From the NCBI RefSeq assembly GCF_040256395.1, contig NZ_CP158299.1:2705001-2769000 (forward strand): a stretch of 64,000 nucleotides of DNA, in the 5' to 3' direction. Shown here one piece after another: positions 9,148 to 19,221 of the stretch (the first letter of the stretch is position 1; each line of letters starts with the position of its first letter). The translations under genes were made by a program, and so were the position numbers. The notes below the pieces were generated by a model. That model was not told the DNA's origin, did not search any database, and saw nothing but the letters and a program-made list of their open reading frames with translations. The stretch is from Deinococcus sonorensis KR-87 (lineage in GTDB: Bacteria > Deinococcota > Deinococci > Deinococcales > Deinococcaceae).

Positions 9148-9609
9148 ATGCTCAGCAAGGAACAGCGACAGAAGCGAATTCAGGAGATCATCGCTTCGGA
9201 AAGCATCGCCACGCAGGCCGAACTGGTGTCCCGGCTTCAGTCCGACGGCGTTCAGGTCACGCAGGCGACGGTCAGCCGCGACATCAACGAACTGCGGCTG
9301 GTGCGGCTGCCGGTCGGGAAGGGCCGGCACCGCTACTCGCTGGCGCAGGTCAGCACCCACGACAACGTACAGATCGAGCTGGAACGGCTGTTCCAGAACT
9401 TTGTCTCGGACGTGGACCGGGGTGAGAACGTGCTGGTGATCCGCACGTCCGAGGGCCACGCTTCAGGGGTGGCGCTGCTGCTCGACCGTCTGCGCCGCGA
9501 CGACATCGTGGGGACCATCGCGGGCGAGGACACCATCTTCGTGGTGGCTCGCACCGTAGACGAGGGCGAGAACATCATGGAGGAATTCCATTCGATGATG
9601 CTCGGCTAA
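9148..9609 (+). CDS. argR: arginine repressor
   Basis: 153 aa from the ATG at 9148 (an in-frame GTG at 9142 is less likely). N-terminal winged helix-turn-helix (~1-70) with the diagnostic [16 protein letters not shown]. The C-terminal oligomerisation and arginine-binding domain (~80-150) contains [12 protein letters not shown], the G-[DE]-D-T motif that contacts arginine. Represses arginine biosynthesis and/or activates catabolism in response to arginine. No arginine genes adjoin it here. The promoter carries a dyad overlapping the spacer, which suggests autoregulation. Confidence 0.96.
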   Translation: MLSKEQRQKRIQEIIASESIATQAELVSRLQSDGVQVTQATVSRDINELRLVRLPVGKGRHRYSLAQVSTHDNVQIELERLFQNFVSDVDRGENVLVIRTSEGHASGVALLLDRLRRDDIVGTIAGEDTIFVVARTVDEGENIMEEFHSMMLG

Positions 9610-9621
9610 ATGAAGTGACGC

Positions 9622-9650
9622 GAGGGGCGGCCATGCGCGGGCCGCCCCTC
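9622..9650. terminator. bidirectional terminator between argR and ugpE
   Basis: 11-bp perfect stem GAGGGGCGGCC / GGCCGCCCCTC with a 7-nt loop, followed on the + strand by CTGTTATTTG. It serves the convergent ends of argR and ugpE. Confidence 0.75.
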
Positions 9651-9653
9651 CTG

Positions 9654-10466
9654 TTATTTGTCCTGCCCCAGTGCAAAGCCCCTGGAGAACTGCTCCTGCA
9701 GCACCGTGAACACCACCAGCGGCGGCACCACCGTGACGATCGCTCCGGCCATCACCGCGCCCCAGTCTGTCTGGCCGCCCACGTCAATCAGGCGGCGCAG
9801 CCCCACCTGGACCACCTGCTTGTCGTCCGACTGCATGATGACCAGCGGCCACAGGTACTGGTCCCAGACGTACACGAACTGAATGACCGCCATGGCCCCG
9901 ATGGTGTTCCAGCTCATCGGCACCAGCACGCGGGTCAGGAAGGTCAGCGGCCCCGCGCCATCCATCCGGGCGGCGTCCGCCAGACTATGCGGGATGTTCA
10001 TGAAGTGCTGCCGGAACAGAAATACTCCGGTGGCCGAGGCCAGGAACGGCACGATGATGGCCGCGGAACTGTCGGCCCATTTGAAGGTCCCGGACACCAG
10101 ATCAAACAGCGCGATGATCAGCAGTTCGGTGGGCAGCATCAGCGTGAACAGCACCAGCGCGAAGACCAGACCCTTGAGCGGAAAGCGGAAGTACACGAAG
10201 GCCAGCGCCGCCAGCACCGACAGCACCGTCTTGCCGAAGGTGACGGTGACCGTCACCAGCAGGCTGTTGAGCATGTAGCGGCCCAGCCCGGCGCTGGTCC
10301 AGACGCTGCCCAGGTTCTGGAAGAAGGCGGTGCCGGGCAGCAGGCTGGGCCCCACCACCTGCTGTCCCGCCTGGGTGGCCTTGATCAGCGCGAACAGCAG
10401 CGGGGAGGCGATCAGCAGGGCCGCCACACTCAGGATCAGGTGCACCGGCCACGCCTTACGCGCCAT
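9654..10466 (-). CDS. ugpE: carbohydrate / glycerol-3-phosphate ABC transporter permease (UgpE/MalG type)
   Basis: 270 aa with six hydrophobic segments. The cytoplasmic EAA loop is SLADAARMDGAGPLTFLTRVLVPM, typical of CUT1 sugar permeases. ATG at 10466 was chosen because it overlaps the 3' end of the upstream permease by 11 nt (ATGGCGCGTAA), indicating translational coupling; an upstream in-frame start would overlap further without a ribosome site. It forms the channel with UgpA. The UgpE assignment rests on similarity of the whole operon, and another CUT1 substrate is possible. Confidence 0.85.
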   Translation of the reverse strand: MARKAWPVHLILSVAALLIASPLLFALIKATQAGQQVVGPSLLPGTAFFQNLGSVWTSAGLGRYMLNSLLVTVTVTFGKTVLSVLAALAFVYFRFPLKGLVFALVLFTLMLPTELLIIALFDLVSGTFKWADSSAAIIVPFLASATGVFLFRQHFMNIPHSLADAARMDGAGPLTFLTRVLVPMSWNTIGAMAVIQFVYVWDQYLWPLVIMQSDDKQVVQVGLRRLIDVGGQTDWGAVMAGAIVTVVPPLVVFTVLQEQFSRGFALGQDK

Positions 10467-11445
10467 AGTGCACCCGCCGGTTGCCATAGCGGAACTGCAG
10501 CAGCGTGATGACCCCCACCAGCAGCAGCATCAGCACCGCCTGGGTGGCGGCAGCGCCGGTGCGGAAGTTGCGGAAGCCGTCCTCGTACAGCTGGTAGATC
10601 AGGAAGGTGGTGATGCCCGCCCTGCCGTAGAAGGGGCCGCCGCGCGTCAGGATGTCCACCAGCCCGAAGCTGTCGAACAGCGCCGAGACGATGTTGGTGA
10701 ACACCAGAAAGAAGGTCATGGGCGACAGCAGCGGAAACACCACCTGCCAGAAGCTCTGCCACGGGCTGGCCCCGTCGATCTGGGCCGCTTCGGTCACCTC
10801 GCCCGGCACGTTCTGGATGGCCGCCAGATAGAACACCACGTTGTAGCCCACCCCCTTCCAGATGGCCGCCAGCGTGACCAGCGAGAAGGCCATTAGCGGG
10901 CTGTCCAGCCAGCGTGGCCTCACGCCGATGGTGCTGCCCAGCAGGGTGTTGACCAGCCCGATCTCCGGGTTGAACAGGAACAGCCAGATGGTCCCGGCGA
11001 TGGCCGGGCTCAGGGCGTACGGGTAGATCAGCAGCAGGCGGTACACCCGCGCGCCCCGGATGGGGCGGCTCGCCAGCCACGCCAGGCCCAGCGCCAGCAG
11101 CAGCCCCAGCACCGTCACCAGCCCCACGAAGATCAGTGTCTGGACCGTGACCTGCCGGTAGACCGGGCTGGTGAGCAGGTCCGCGAACTGCCGCAGGCCC
11201 ACGAACTGCTCGTTGCCCAGGATGATGTTGGCACGGTACAGGCTCAGGCGCAGGGTGCGCAGCGCTGGGTAATATAGAAACACCGCCAGAATTGCCAGGG
11301 TGGGCGCCAGGAACAGCCACGGCAGCCCCACGCCCCGGAAGGTGGCGTGCTCGTCCGCGGCGTGCGGTACAGCTGGCCGCGCCGCCTGTCCGGCGCGCCA
11401 GCGCGTCCAGAACCCCAGCGGGCGGGATGAACGGGTGAGTCTCAA
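10456..11445 (-). CDS. ugpA: carbohydrate / glycerol-3-phosphate ABC transporter permease (UgpA/MalF type)
   Basis: 329 aa. Six to seven membrane segments, the first at ~35-55 (LPWLFLAPTLAILAVFLYYP). The EAA loop is VTEAAQIDGASPWQSFWQVVFPLLSP. TTG at 11445 is the preferred start: AGGAGG at 11453-11458 sits 7 nt upstream, whereas the upstream in-frame GTG at 11463 has none. Partner of UgpE in a CUT1 importer. A large hairpin separates it from ugpB and probably lowers permease synthesis relative to the binding protein. Confidence 0.87.
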   Translation of the reverse strand: MRLTRSSRPLGFWTRWRAGQAARPAVPHAADEHATFRGVGLPWLFLAPTLAILAVFLYYPALRTLRLSLYRANIILGNEQFVGLRQFADLLTSPVYRQVTVQTLIFVGLVTVLGLLLALGLAWLASRPIRGARVYRLLLIYPYALSPAIAGTIWLFLFNPEIGLVNTLLGSTIGVRPRWLDSPLMAFSLVTLAAIWKGVGYNVVFYLAAIQNVPGEVTEAAQIDGASPWQSFWQVVFPLLSPMTFFLVFTNIVSALFDSFGLVDILTRGGPFYGRAGITTFLIYQLYEDGFRNFRTGAAATQAVLMLLLVGVITLLQFRYGNRRVHYGA

Positions 11446-11463
11446 GGGTGCTCCTCCTGTCAC

Positions 11464-11499
11464 GGCGGCTGCCCCCCGGTACCGCAGGGGGCAGCCGCC
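11464..11499 (-). terminator. intercistronic hairpin between ugpB and ugpA
   Basis: 13-bp perfect stem GGCGGCTGCCCCC / GGGGGCAGCCGCC with a 10-nt loop and no U-run. It lies inside the operon, so partial termination or mRNA 3'-end protection (higher binding-protein level) is more likely than full termination. Confidence 0.6.
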
Positions 11500-11543
11500 G
11501 GTGCGGCGCTCTGTGGGTCAGGCGGGACGCGCGCCGCTTCCGC

Positions 11544-12836
11544 TCACTTGAAGTTCTGGTTGTACTCGGCCAGCGCCGCGTTGATCTGGGCGCTGGTGTC
11601 CTTGAGGGCGCTGTCCACACTCGCGCCGCCCAGCACCTTCTGCAGCCCCTGCTCGATCAGGGTGCGCGTCTGGATGGCCACCCCGTTCAGCGCGCCGGCG
11701 CTGGCGGCATTGGGTTTGGTGTTGAGCAGCTGGTTGAAGGCCGTGATCTGCAGCGGGCTGCTGGTGAACCAGCCCTGGCCGCGCAGCTGCGTCACGCTGC
11801 TCTGGCGCACCGGGTAGTAGCCGGTCAGCTTGTGCCAGCTGGTCATGTTGGCGGTGTTGGTCATGTACAGCGCGAAGTCCAGCGCCGCCTCCGCCTGGGC
11901 CTTGCTCACGCTCTTGGGCACCCATAGGCTGGCCCCGCCGATCACCACGCCGTTGCGCTTGACGCCGTCGGGAATCGGCAGCACGCCCACGCCGATCTGG
12001 GAGCCGTTCTGGGTGGCCGCGTCACGGATGTTGCCAATATCGGCCGTGCTGGTGATGTGAAAGACCGCCTTGCCGCCGGTAAAGATGGCGTCCGAGCCGT
12101 CCCAGTCTTCCAGCTTGCCGGTGTAGGTGAACCAGCCCTTGTCCTGCATGGTCTTGAAGAAGCTGAAGATCTTGCGCCCGGCCACGCTGTCGAGGTTGGT
12201 GCTGGTGGCGCGCGCCTGACGGCCGTTGCCGTTGTTGAGCAGCTCGGCGTTCTGCTCGGACATCCACTGCTCCACGAACCAGCCGTTGAGGCTCATCCCG
12301 AAGCACTTGGCGTCCAGTTTGGCCGCCTCAATCTGGGCGCAGGCCTTCTGCATCGCGCCGAAGGTGGTGGGCGGCTGGTTGGGGTTCACGCCGGCCTTCT
12401 GCATCAGGGTCTTGTTGTAGTACAGCACCGGGCTGCTGCTGTTGAACGGCAGGCTGTTCACCTTGCCGCCAATGGTGTAGTAGTTGACCACCGGCTTGAT
12501 GTAATCGCTGAAGTCCACGTTCTTGATGCCGCCCACCGGCTGGAAGATGCCGCTGTCGAGCGCGAGCTGACTGCCCACCTCGAAGATCTGCACCAGCGCC
12601 GGGGCCTTGTTCTGGCGCGCTGCCAGGATGGTGGCCTGCAACGAGTCGTTGTAACTGCCCTTGTAGCTGGGCACCACCATGATGCCGGGGTGCAGCTTGT
12701 TGAACTCGGCGGCGCGGGCCTTGATCCAGTCGCCGCGCTTGGCGTCTCCGAAGCTGTGCCAGAACTCCACGGTGGTCTGGGCCTGGGCCACACCCACAGC
12801 AGACAGAACGGCAGCGATCAGCAGCATTTTCTTCAT
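11544..12836 (-). CDS. ugpB: ABC transporter solute-binding protein (UgpB-like)
   Basis: 430 aa. Signal peptide MKKMLLIAAVLSAVGVAQA, then mature QTTVEFWHSFG, which matches the start of UgpB/SBP_bac family 1 proteins. UgpB-like features include KGSYNDSLQATILAARQ, PFNSSSPVLYYNKTLMQKAG and SLNGWFVEQWM. Binds sn-glycerol 3-phosphate or a related phosphodiester in E. coli; the substrate here is inferred. The signal peptide lacks a lipobox cysteine, so the protein is probably periplasmic rather than lipid-anchored. ATG follows GGAGGAAGCC. First gene of ugpB-ugpA-ugpE. No ugpC ATPase is present, so a shared MsmK/UgpC-type ATPase elsewhere is expected. Confidence 0.88.
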   Translation of the reverse strand: MKKMLLIAAVLSAVGVAQAQTTVEFWHSFGDAKRGDWIKARAAEFNKLHPGIMVVPSYKGSYNDSLQATILAARQNKAPALVQIFEVGSQLALDSGIFQPVGGIKNVDFSDYIKPVVNYYTIGGKVNSLPFNSSSPVLYYNKTLMQKAGVNPNQPPTTFGAMQKACAQIEAAKLDAKCFGMSLNGWFVEQWMSEQNAELLNNGNGRQARATSTNLDSVAGRKIFSFFKTMQDKGWFTYTGKLEDWDGSDAIFTGGKAVFHITSTADIGNIRDAATQNGSQIGVGVLPIPDGVKRNGVVIGGASLWVPKSVSKAQAEAALDFALYMTNTANMTSWHKLTGYYPVRQSSVTQLRGQGWFTSSPLQITAFNQLLNTKPNAASAGALNGVAIQTRTLIEQGLQKVLGGASVDSALKDTSAQINAALAEYNQNFK

Positions 12837-12990
12837 GGCTTCCTCCGGGGTGAAACGGGCAGCGACAGCCCATGCCAGCCCCGACCCCGAACGGCCGCCG
12901 GCTGGAGGTCCATGACCCTGTCGTCCTGCGCTGAGGGCACATTAAGAGCCGATAGTCAGCCGCCGGTCAGGGTCGCAGAACGCTCATGAG

Positions 12991-13443
12991 TCAGCCGTGT
13001 TCCTCTCCGGTCCACTCCTGGACCAGGTATTCCAGCCGGGTCTGGGCGTTGTCCTGGCTGCCATAGACGCTCCGCAGCAGCTCACCGCCGGCCGCAAAGG
13101 CCAGGGTGTGAGGCGTGCCCTCGGTCTGCCAGTGCGCCGCCACCGAGCCGTCCAGGTCCAGGGCCACCGGAAACGGCAGCCGCGCGTAGCGCTCGGCAAA
13201 GCGGCGCAGCGTGGGCACCACATCCTCCTGCGGCAGCAGGCGGTGGCCCCGGCTGGTGTGAATGGCCAGCATCTGCACCCGACCTCCAGCCTCGGCGTGC
13301 AGCCGCTTCAGGAACGGAATGCCCCTGGAGATGCACGCCGGACACTCCAGGTTGAAGAACATCACCAGACCCGGACGGGTCCACACTTCCGGGGACGGCA
13401 CGGCGTCTCCCCACACGAAGGCATCGGCAGCAGGCCAGTTCAT
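12991..13443 (-). CDS. thioredoxin-like / TlpA-type redoxin
   Basis: 150 aa, thioredoxin fold. The active-site motif CPAC is at residues 34-37 within FFNLECPACISRG. A later cis-Pro type segment precedes GTPHTLAFAAGGELL. No signal peptide or transmembrane helix, so cytoplasmic. Such proteins act as thiol oxidoreductases; LPQEDVVPTLRRFAERY and DLDGSVAAHWQ resemble AhpC/TSA-TlpA domains. ATG at 13443 starts only 21 nt from the divergent ABC gene at 13465. Substrate unknown. Confidence 0.82.
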   Translation of the reverse strand: MNWPAADAFVWGDAVPSPEVWTRPGLVMFFNLECPACISRGIPFLKRLHAEAGGRVQMLAIHTSRGHRLLPQEDVVPTLRRFAERYARLPFPVALDLDGSVAAHWQTEGTPHTLAFAAGGELLRSVYGSQDNAQTRLEYLVQEWTGEEHG

Positions 13444-13451
13444 GAACCGAG

Positions 13452-13457
13452 TATCCT
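13452..13457 (+). promoter_or_regulatory. -10 element of amino-acid ABC operon
   Basis: TATCCT with a 7-nt gap to the ATG at 13465; predicts a leaderless mRNA. Confidence 0.6.
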
Positions 13458-13464
13458 CTCCCCT

Positions 13465-14229
13465 ATGAAGCGCATTGCCCTGCTGCTGTCTGCCCTGCTG
13501 CTCACCGCTCCCTCCGCGCTGGCCACCTCGGTGGCGCAGGTCAAGCAGAAGGGCGTGCTGGTGCTCGGCACCGACCCCACCTTCCAGCCGTTCGAGTTCA
13601 AGGGGCCAGACGGCACGGTCCAGGGCTTCGACATCGATATTGCACGCGAGGTGGCCAGGGACCTGGGCGTGCGGCTGCAGGTGCAGAGCGTGGGCTTCGG
13701 GGCGCTGATGCCACAGGCCGTGACCAGCGGCCGAGTGGACATGGCCATGAGCGGCATCACCATAACCCCGGAGCGTGCCAAGGTGGTGGCCTTCAGCGCC
13801 CCCTACTACCGCAGCGCCCAGGTGTTCATCGTGAGGGGCGGCAACCCCAAGGGCTTCGCGTGGCCGGCCAGCGTGAAGGGCCGCACCATTGGCGTACAGG
13901 CCGACACCACCGGGCAGTACGCCGCCAACGACGCCCTGAAGCCCAAGGGCGCCACGCTCAAGGTCTACGACGACTTCGCGGCCGGGCTGGCCGACGTGCG
14001 GGCCGGCCGCATTGACGCGCTGATCGGAGACGCACCGACCGTCACCAGCCTCAAGCAGCGGCTGCCCGGCCAGTTCGCCCAGGCGGGCAGCCCGCTGGTG
14101 GCCGAGGACTACGGCATGGTCTTCAGCAAGGGCAGCGACCTGGCCGCCGCGGCCAACCGCACCCTGGCCCGCCTGAAGGCCAGCGGGGCCTATCAGCGGC
14201 TGCTGGACAAGTGGATCGTTCAGAAGTAG
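13465..14229 (+). CDS. amino-acid ABC transporter substrate-binding protein
   Basis: 254 aa. Signal peptide MKRIALLLSALLLTAPSALA, then a family 3 (HisJ/GlnH) binding domain. Visible: VLVLGTDPTFQPFEFKGPDG, GFDIDIAREVARDLG (the family signature) and DMAMSGITITPERAKVVAFSAPYY. Captures a polar amino acid outside the membrane and passes it to the permease that follows 4 nt downstream. Which amino acid cannot be told. TATCCT 7 nt before the ATG fixes the start. Confidence 0.93.
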   Translation: MKRIALLLSALLLTAPSALATSVAQVKQKGVLVLGTDPTFQPFEFKGPDGTVQGFDIDIAREVARDLGVRLQVQSVGFGALMPQAVTSGRVDMAMSGITITPERAKVVAFSAPYYRSAQVFIVRGGNPKGFAWPASVKGRTIGVQADTTGQYAANDALKPKGATLKVYDDFAAGLADVRAGRIDALIGDAPTVTSLKQRLPGQFAQAGSPLVAEDYGMVFSKGSDLAAAANRTLARLKASGAYQRLLDKWIVQK

Positions 14230-14233
14230 GGCA

Positions 14234-14929
<696 letters not shown>

Positions 14930-14930
14930 G

Positions 14931-16907
14931 TCAGCGCTGGCGGGCGCGCCGAAGGAAGGCCCGCACCTGCTCCGGCTCCACGCGCGGACCATAACGCAAC
15001 GTCAGGTAGTCGTGGGTCAGCGTCTGAATGCGCTCCGCATGATCCGGGCGGGCGGCAGCCACCCGGTGGGCATACTCGGCGGGCGTCTCGCCCACATCCA
15101 GCGGCAGGCCCAGCCGACGGGCATGGCGCTGGTAGGCCAGCAGCAGCGGGTCGGCCGTCTGCCGCCGCCGGGCCAGCAGCAGGGCGGGGATGGCTGCCAG
15201 GGCCAACGCCGCCAGCAGCGCCAGCCCGTAGCGCAGGCTGCCCAGTTCGCCCAGCCCCAGGCGGCTGAGCAGCAGCCCCTGCTGCGCGGCGTCATAGCCG
15301 ACCACCCAGGTGTTCCAGGCGTTCTGAAGCGCGTCCAGCCGCAGGCTCAGGCGGCTCAACAGGCTGCCGCCGCGCAGCAGGGCCGGCACCTGATCTTCGG
15401 GCAGCGCGGCGGTCAGGCCGTCCTGAATGCGGGCCGGGGACACGGCGGCGGTGGGGTCCACCCGCCGCCAGCCCTGGCCGGCCAGCCACACCTCCACCCA
15501 GGCGTGCGCGTCGGCCTGGCGCACCAGCAGGTAGCTGCTTCCATCGGTGGCCCGGTTCTGCTGACCGCCCTGATAACCGGTGACCAGCCGAGCCGGCACG
15601 CCCGCAGCGCGCATCAGGTACGCGAAGGCACCCGCAAAGTGCTCGCAGAAGCCCCGCCGGGTCTGGAACAGCAGCTGATCCATCGGGTCCGGGCCGTCCA
15701 GCAGCGGGGGCTGGAGGGTGTACTGAAAGCCGCCCTGCTGCAGAAAGCGGTAGGCCGCCTGAACGCGCTGCAGCGGCGGCAGCCCCCGCCAGCCCGCGGC
15801 CAGGGCACGGGCGCGCGGGTTGCCGCCGGCGGGCAGGAACAGGTTCACCTGCAGCCGCAGGGGGCTGGCGTCCAGGCCATAGCGGAACTGCGTGTAGGCG
15901 TTCAGCCGCAGCTGACGACGCGTCGCTCCGCCGTCGGTGCGGAGCAGCTGTGCCAGGGTGGTCAGCACGGTGCCGTCCGGCTGCGTCTCCGGCACGTCCA
16001 GCGCGAGCGCCCACGGCTGTGAGGTCGGTTCCAGCGTCAGCTGGTAGTGGTAGGGCACGCCGCCCACCTGCATGTCCCACGGTTCCACCGGCACCCGCGC
16101 CTCGGTCCACTGGCGACCGTCGAAGTCTTCCAGCACCGGCCCGCGCCAGTAGCGCTCCTCCGGCGGCGGCATGGCCCCCTCAAAACTGGCCCGGAAGGCC
16201 AGCGCGTCGCTCTGGGCGAGGTTGCTGACCGAGCCGGGCGTAACCCGGTCCGAGAGCCCCGACTGCGCCGAGTGGCTGCTGACCGGCATCTGCCACAGCG
16301 GGCCGTCCGGGCGCGGGAACAGCAGAAACAGCGCAATCGTCAGCGGCGCCGCCTGCAGCAGCAGCACGCCCGAGCGGCGCAGCTGTGGACTCCAGCGCAG
16401 ATCGGCGGCGTACCCGCGCAGCAGCGCGAGGCAGGTGGTCAGCAGCAGCACGCTGACCAGGGCATGCAGCGCCACCAGCGTGTTCTGATCGAAGAAGAAG
16501 TGCGACACCGTGACGAAGTAGCCGAGCAGGGCCAGCAGCGTGGCGTCACGCCGACGCGAGGTTTCCAGCGTCTTGAGCGCCACCAGCAGCACCAGGGCGG
16601 CGGTGCCGCCGTCGCGCCCGGCCAGCGTCTCGAAGGCCGAGCTGATGCCCCACATCCCAATCGCTGCCACCAGCAACAGCGCCCAGACCGGCGGCTGACG
16701 CCACCCGCGCAGCGCAATCAGCGCGCGCCCGCCCAGCAGCAGCGCCACCAGCACGCTGAGCCAGATGGGCAGCCGCGTCACGTAGGGCAGCATCGTGAAG
16801 GCCAGCACCGCCAGGGTCAGCAGCAGCGGCTGGGCCGGCACCCGATCATGGGCGGGCAGCGGGCGGCCCCGTCCCACCGGGCGCTGCAGCCGCGCGATCA
16901 GCGTCAA
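14931..16907 (-). CDS. transglutaminase-like membrane protein (TgpA/DUF3488 family)
   Basis: 658 aa. About five to six N-terminal membrane segments (~28-190) form the DUF3488/TgpA_N region. An extracytoplasmic transglutaminase-like domain follows (~360-490), with the Cys active-site segment TRRGFCEHFAGAFAYLMRAAGVPARLVTGYQGG, then His in DAHAWVEVW and Asp in RVDPTAAV, completing the Cys-His-Asp triad. A further membrane helix lies at ~560-580 and a cytoplasmic DUF4129-like tail after it. In Pseudomonas TgpA is essential and acts at the envelope. It starts at TTG overlapping the stop of the DUF58 gene (TTGA), so the two are coupled. The usual MoxR ATPase partner is not adjacent. Confidence 0.9.
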   Translation of the reverse strand: MTLIARLQRPVGRGRPLPAHDRVPAQPLLLTLAVLAFTMLPYVTRLPIWLSVLVALLLGGRALIALRGWRQPPVWALLLVAAIGMWGISSAFETLAGRDGGTAALVLLVALKTLETSRRRDATLLALLGYFVTVSHFFFDQNTLVALHALVSVLLLTTCLALLRGYAADLRWSPQLRRSGVLLLQAAPLTIALFLLFPRPDGPLWQMPVSSHSAQSGLSDRVTPGSVSNLAQSDALAFRASFEGAMPPPEERYWRGPVLEDFDGRQWTEARVPVEPWDMQVGGVPYHYQLTLEPTSQPWALALDVPETQPDGTVLTTLAQLLRTDGGATRRQLRLNAYTQFRYGLDASPLRLQVNLFLPAGGNPRARALAAGWRGLPPLQRVQAAYRFLQQGGFQYTLQPPLLDGPDPMDQLLFQTRRGFCEHFAGAFAYLMRAAGVPARLVTGYQGGQQNRATDGSSYLLVRQADAHAWVEVWLAGQGWRRVDPTAAVSPARIQDGLTAALPEDQVPALLRGGSLLSRLSLRLDALQNAWNTWVVGYDAAQQGLLLSRLGLGELGSLRYGLALLAALALAAIPALLLARRRQTADPLLLAYQRHARRLGLPLDVGETPAEYAHRVAAARPDHAERIQTLTHDYLTLRYGPRVEPEQVRAFLRRARQR

Positions 16908-17854
16908 GGCCGCCTCCAGCGGCGCGAACGGACTGGGCCCGGCACCGGCAGGTCGTGGACGGCCAGCAGGGCCAGGGCCCGGCGCAGCTGGCTCTCACCC
17001 GCGCCCGGCTCCAGCCGCTGCCCCGGCAGCCGCAGCCCGAAGCGCAACCCCTGCCGCTCGGCCTCCAGCACCCAGGCGGTCAGCCGGGACAGCCGCTGCT
17101 CGGTGTGCAGAAGCGTCCGGGTGGCGTCCCAGTCCAGCTGCACCACCTGGGCGGTGGGCGAGTCGTACTCGCGGGTCAGCAGGTCGCCGGTGCGGGCCGC
17201 GTGCCGCCACGCCACCGAACGCAGCGGGTCGCCGTCGCGGTAGGGGCGCAGCCCGCTCAGGTCGTCCTGTCCGGTCGCCGCGCGGCGACGCTGGCCCTGG
17301 GCGTGCTCCACCCCGCGTTCCGGCGTGGGCGGCTGCGGTTCCGGGTCCGGCGCCACCAGCAGTTCCGCCGTCGTCAGCACTCCCTGCGGCACGTCCCCCC
17401 ACGAGCGCCACAACCCCAGCGGATCATGCGCCTCGATCCGCAGGTCCGGCATCACGAACGGCCCACGCGCCGTCATCGGCAGGCCCAGCACCCCGCTCTG
17501 CTGGCCACCCGCCTCCAGGTTGAGCCGCAGCTCCGCCTGACCGGACCGGACCCGCACGCCGGGCCTGGGCTCCGCGCGGCTGTTGTGCAGCGTCACGGTG
17601 TAGCTGGCCAGCCCTCCGGCGTGGGCGCGGTCCGGCGGCTTCAGGCCCAGGGCCACCCCGGTCAGCGCATGCGAGGCGTGCGCCGCGCTCATGATCCAGA
17701 TGCTCAGCATCAGGAAGGCCACCGCGTAGCCCAGGCTCAGCAGGTAATTGACGCAGCCGATCAACGTCAGCAGCCCCATCACCGCGAAGGCCGCACCGAA
17801 GCGGGTGGGCAGCACATAGATGCGGGGCGGCGGGGCAGACGCGGCGGCGGTCAC
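16904..17854 (-). CDS. DUF58 domain-containing protein
   Basis: 316 aa. Two hydrophobic segments at ~20-60 (RFGAAFAVMGLLTLIGCVNYLLSLGYAVAFL split by a turn), then the DUF58 signature DDLSGLRPYRDGDPLRSVAWRHAARTGDL near residues 190-220. DUF58 proteins occur with MoxR AAA ATPases and transglutaminase-like membrane proteins; the biochemical role is poorly defined. Here only the transglutaminase partner is adjacent (4-nt overlap). The start is GTG at 17854; no clear ribosome site precedes it. Confidence 0.88.
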   Translation of the reverse strand: MTAAASAPPPRIYVLPTRFGAAFAVMGLLTLIGCVNYLLSLGYAVAFLMLSIWIMSAAHASHALTGVALGLKPPDRAHAGGLASYTVTLHNSRAEPRPGVRVRSGQAELRLNLEAGGQQSGVLGLPMTARGPFVMPDLRIEAHDPLGLWRSWGDVPQGVLTTAELLVAPDPEPQPPTPERGVEHAQGQRRRAATGQDDLSGLRPYRDGDPLRSVAWRHAARTGDLLTREYDSPTAQVVQLDWDATRTLLHTEQRLSRLTAWVLEAERQGLRFGLRLPGQRLEPGAGESQLRRALALLAVHDLPVPGPVRSRRWRRP

Positions 17855-17870
17855 ACCTCACTGATAGCAC

Positions 17871-17900
17871 GCACCGGCGTGCAGCGATGCACGCCGGTGC
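17871..17900 (-). terminator. hairpin between acyl-CoA dehydrogenase and DUF58 gene
   Basis: Perfect 13-bp stem GCACCGGCGTGCA / TGCACGCCGGTGC with a GCGA tetraloop (GNRA-type). It lies after the acyl-CoA dehydrogenase stop. No U-run. Confidence 0.7.
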
Positions 17901-17915
17901 ACACCCGTCTGGGGG

Positions 17916-19109
<1,194 letters not shown>

Positions 19110-19133
19110 GGGGCCTCCAGAAATGATGCCCGG

Positions 19134-19159
19134 AGTGTAGCAGACCAAACGGGCGTTCG
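19134..19159 (-). promoter_or_regulatory. promoter and PaaR-like operator of acyl-CoA dehydrogenase
   Basis: TACACT (-10) occupies 19139-19134. Just upstream, 19146-19159 read on the minus strand is CGAACGCCCGTTTG, which fits CNAACGNNCGTTNG, the site I recall for the TetR-family PaaR repressor of Thermus. The dyad overlaps the spacer/-35 region, so repression by steric block is expected. Confidence 0.6.
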
Positions 19160-19208
19160 TTTGTTCCGGGTGGGTAGACGGGCCGGGAAAGCGGGCACCC
19201 CGGGCCGC

Positions 19209-19214
19209 TAGACT
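19209..19214 (+). promoter_or_regulatory. -10 element of P-loop/epimerase operon
   Basis: TAGACT with a 7-nt gap to the GTG at 19222; supports a leaderless GTG start. Confidence 0.6.
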
Positions 19215-19221
19215 GAAGCCC

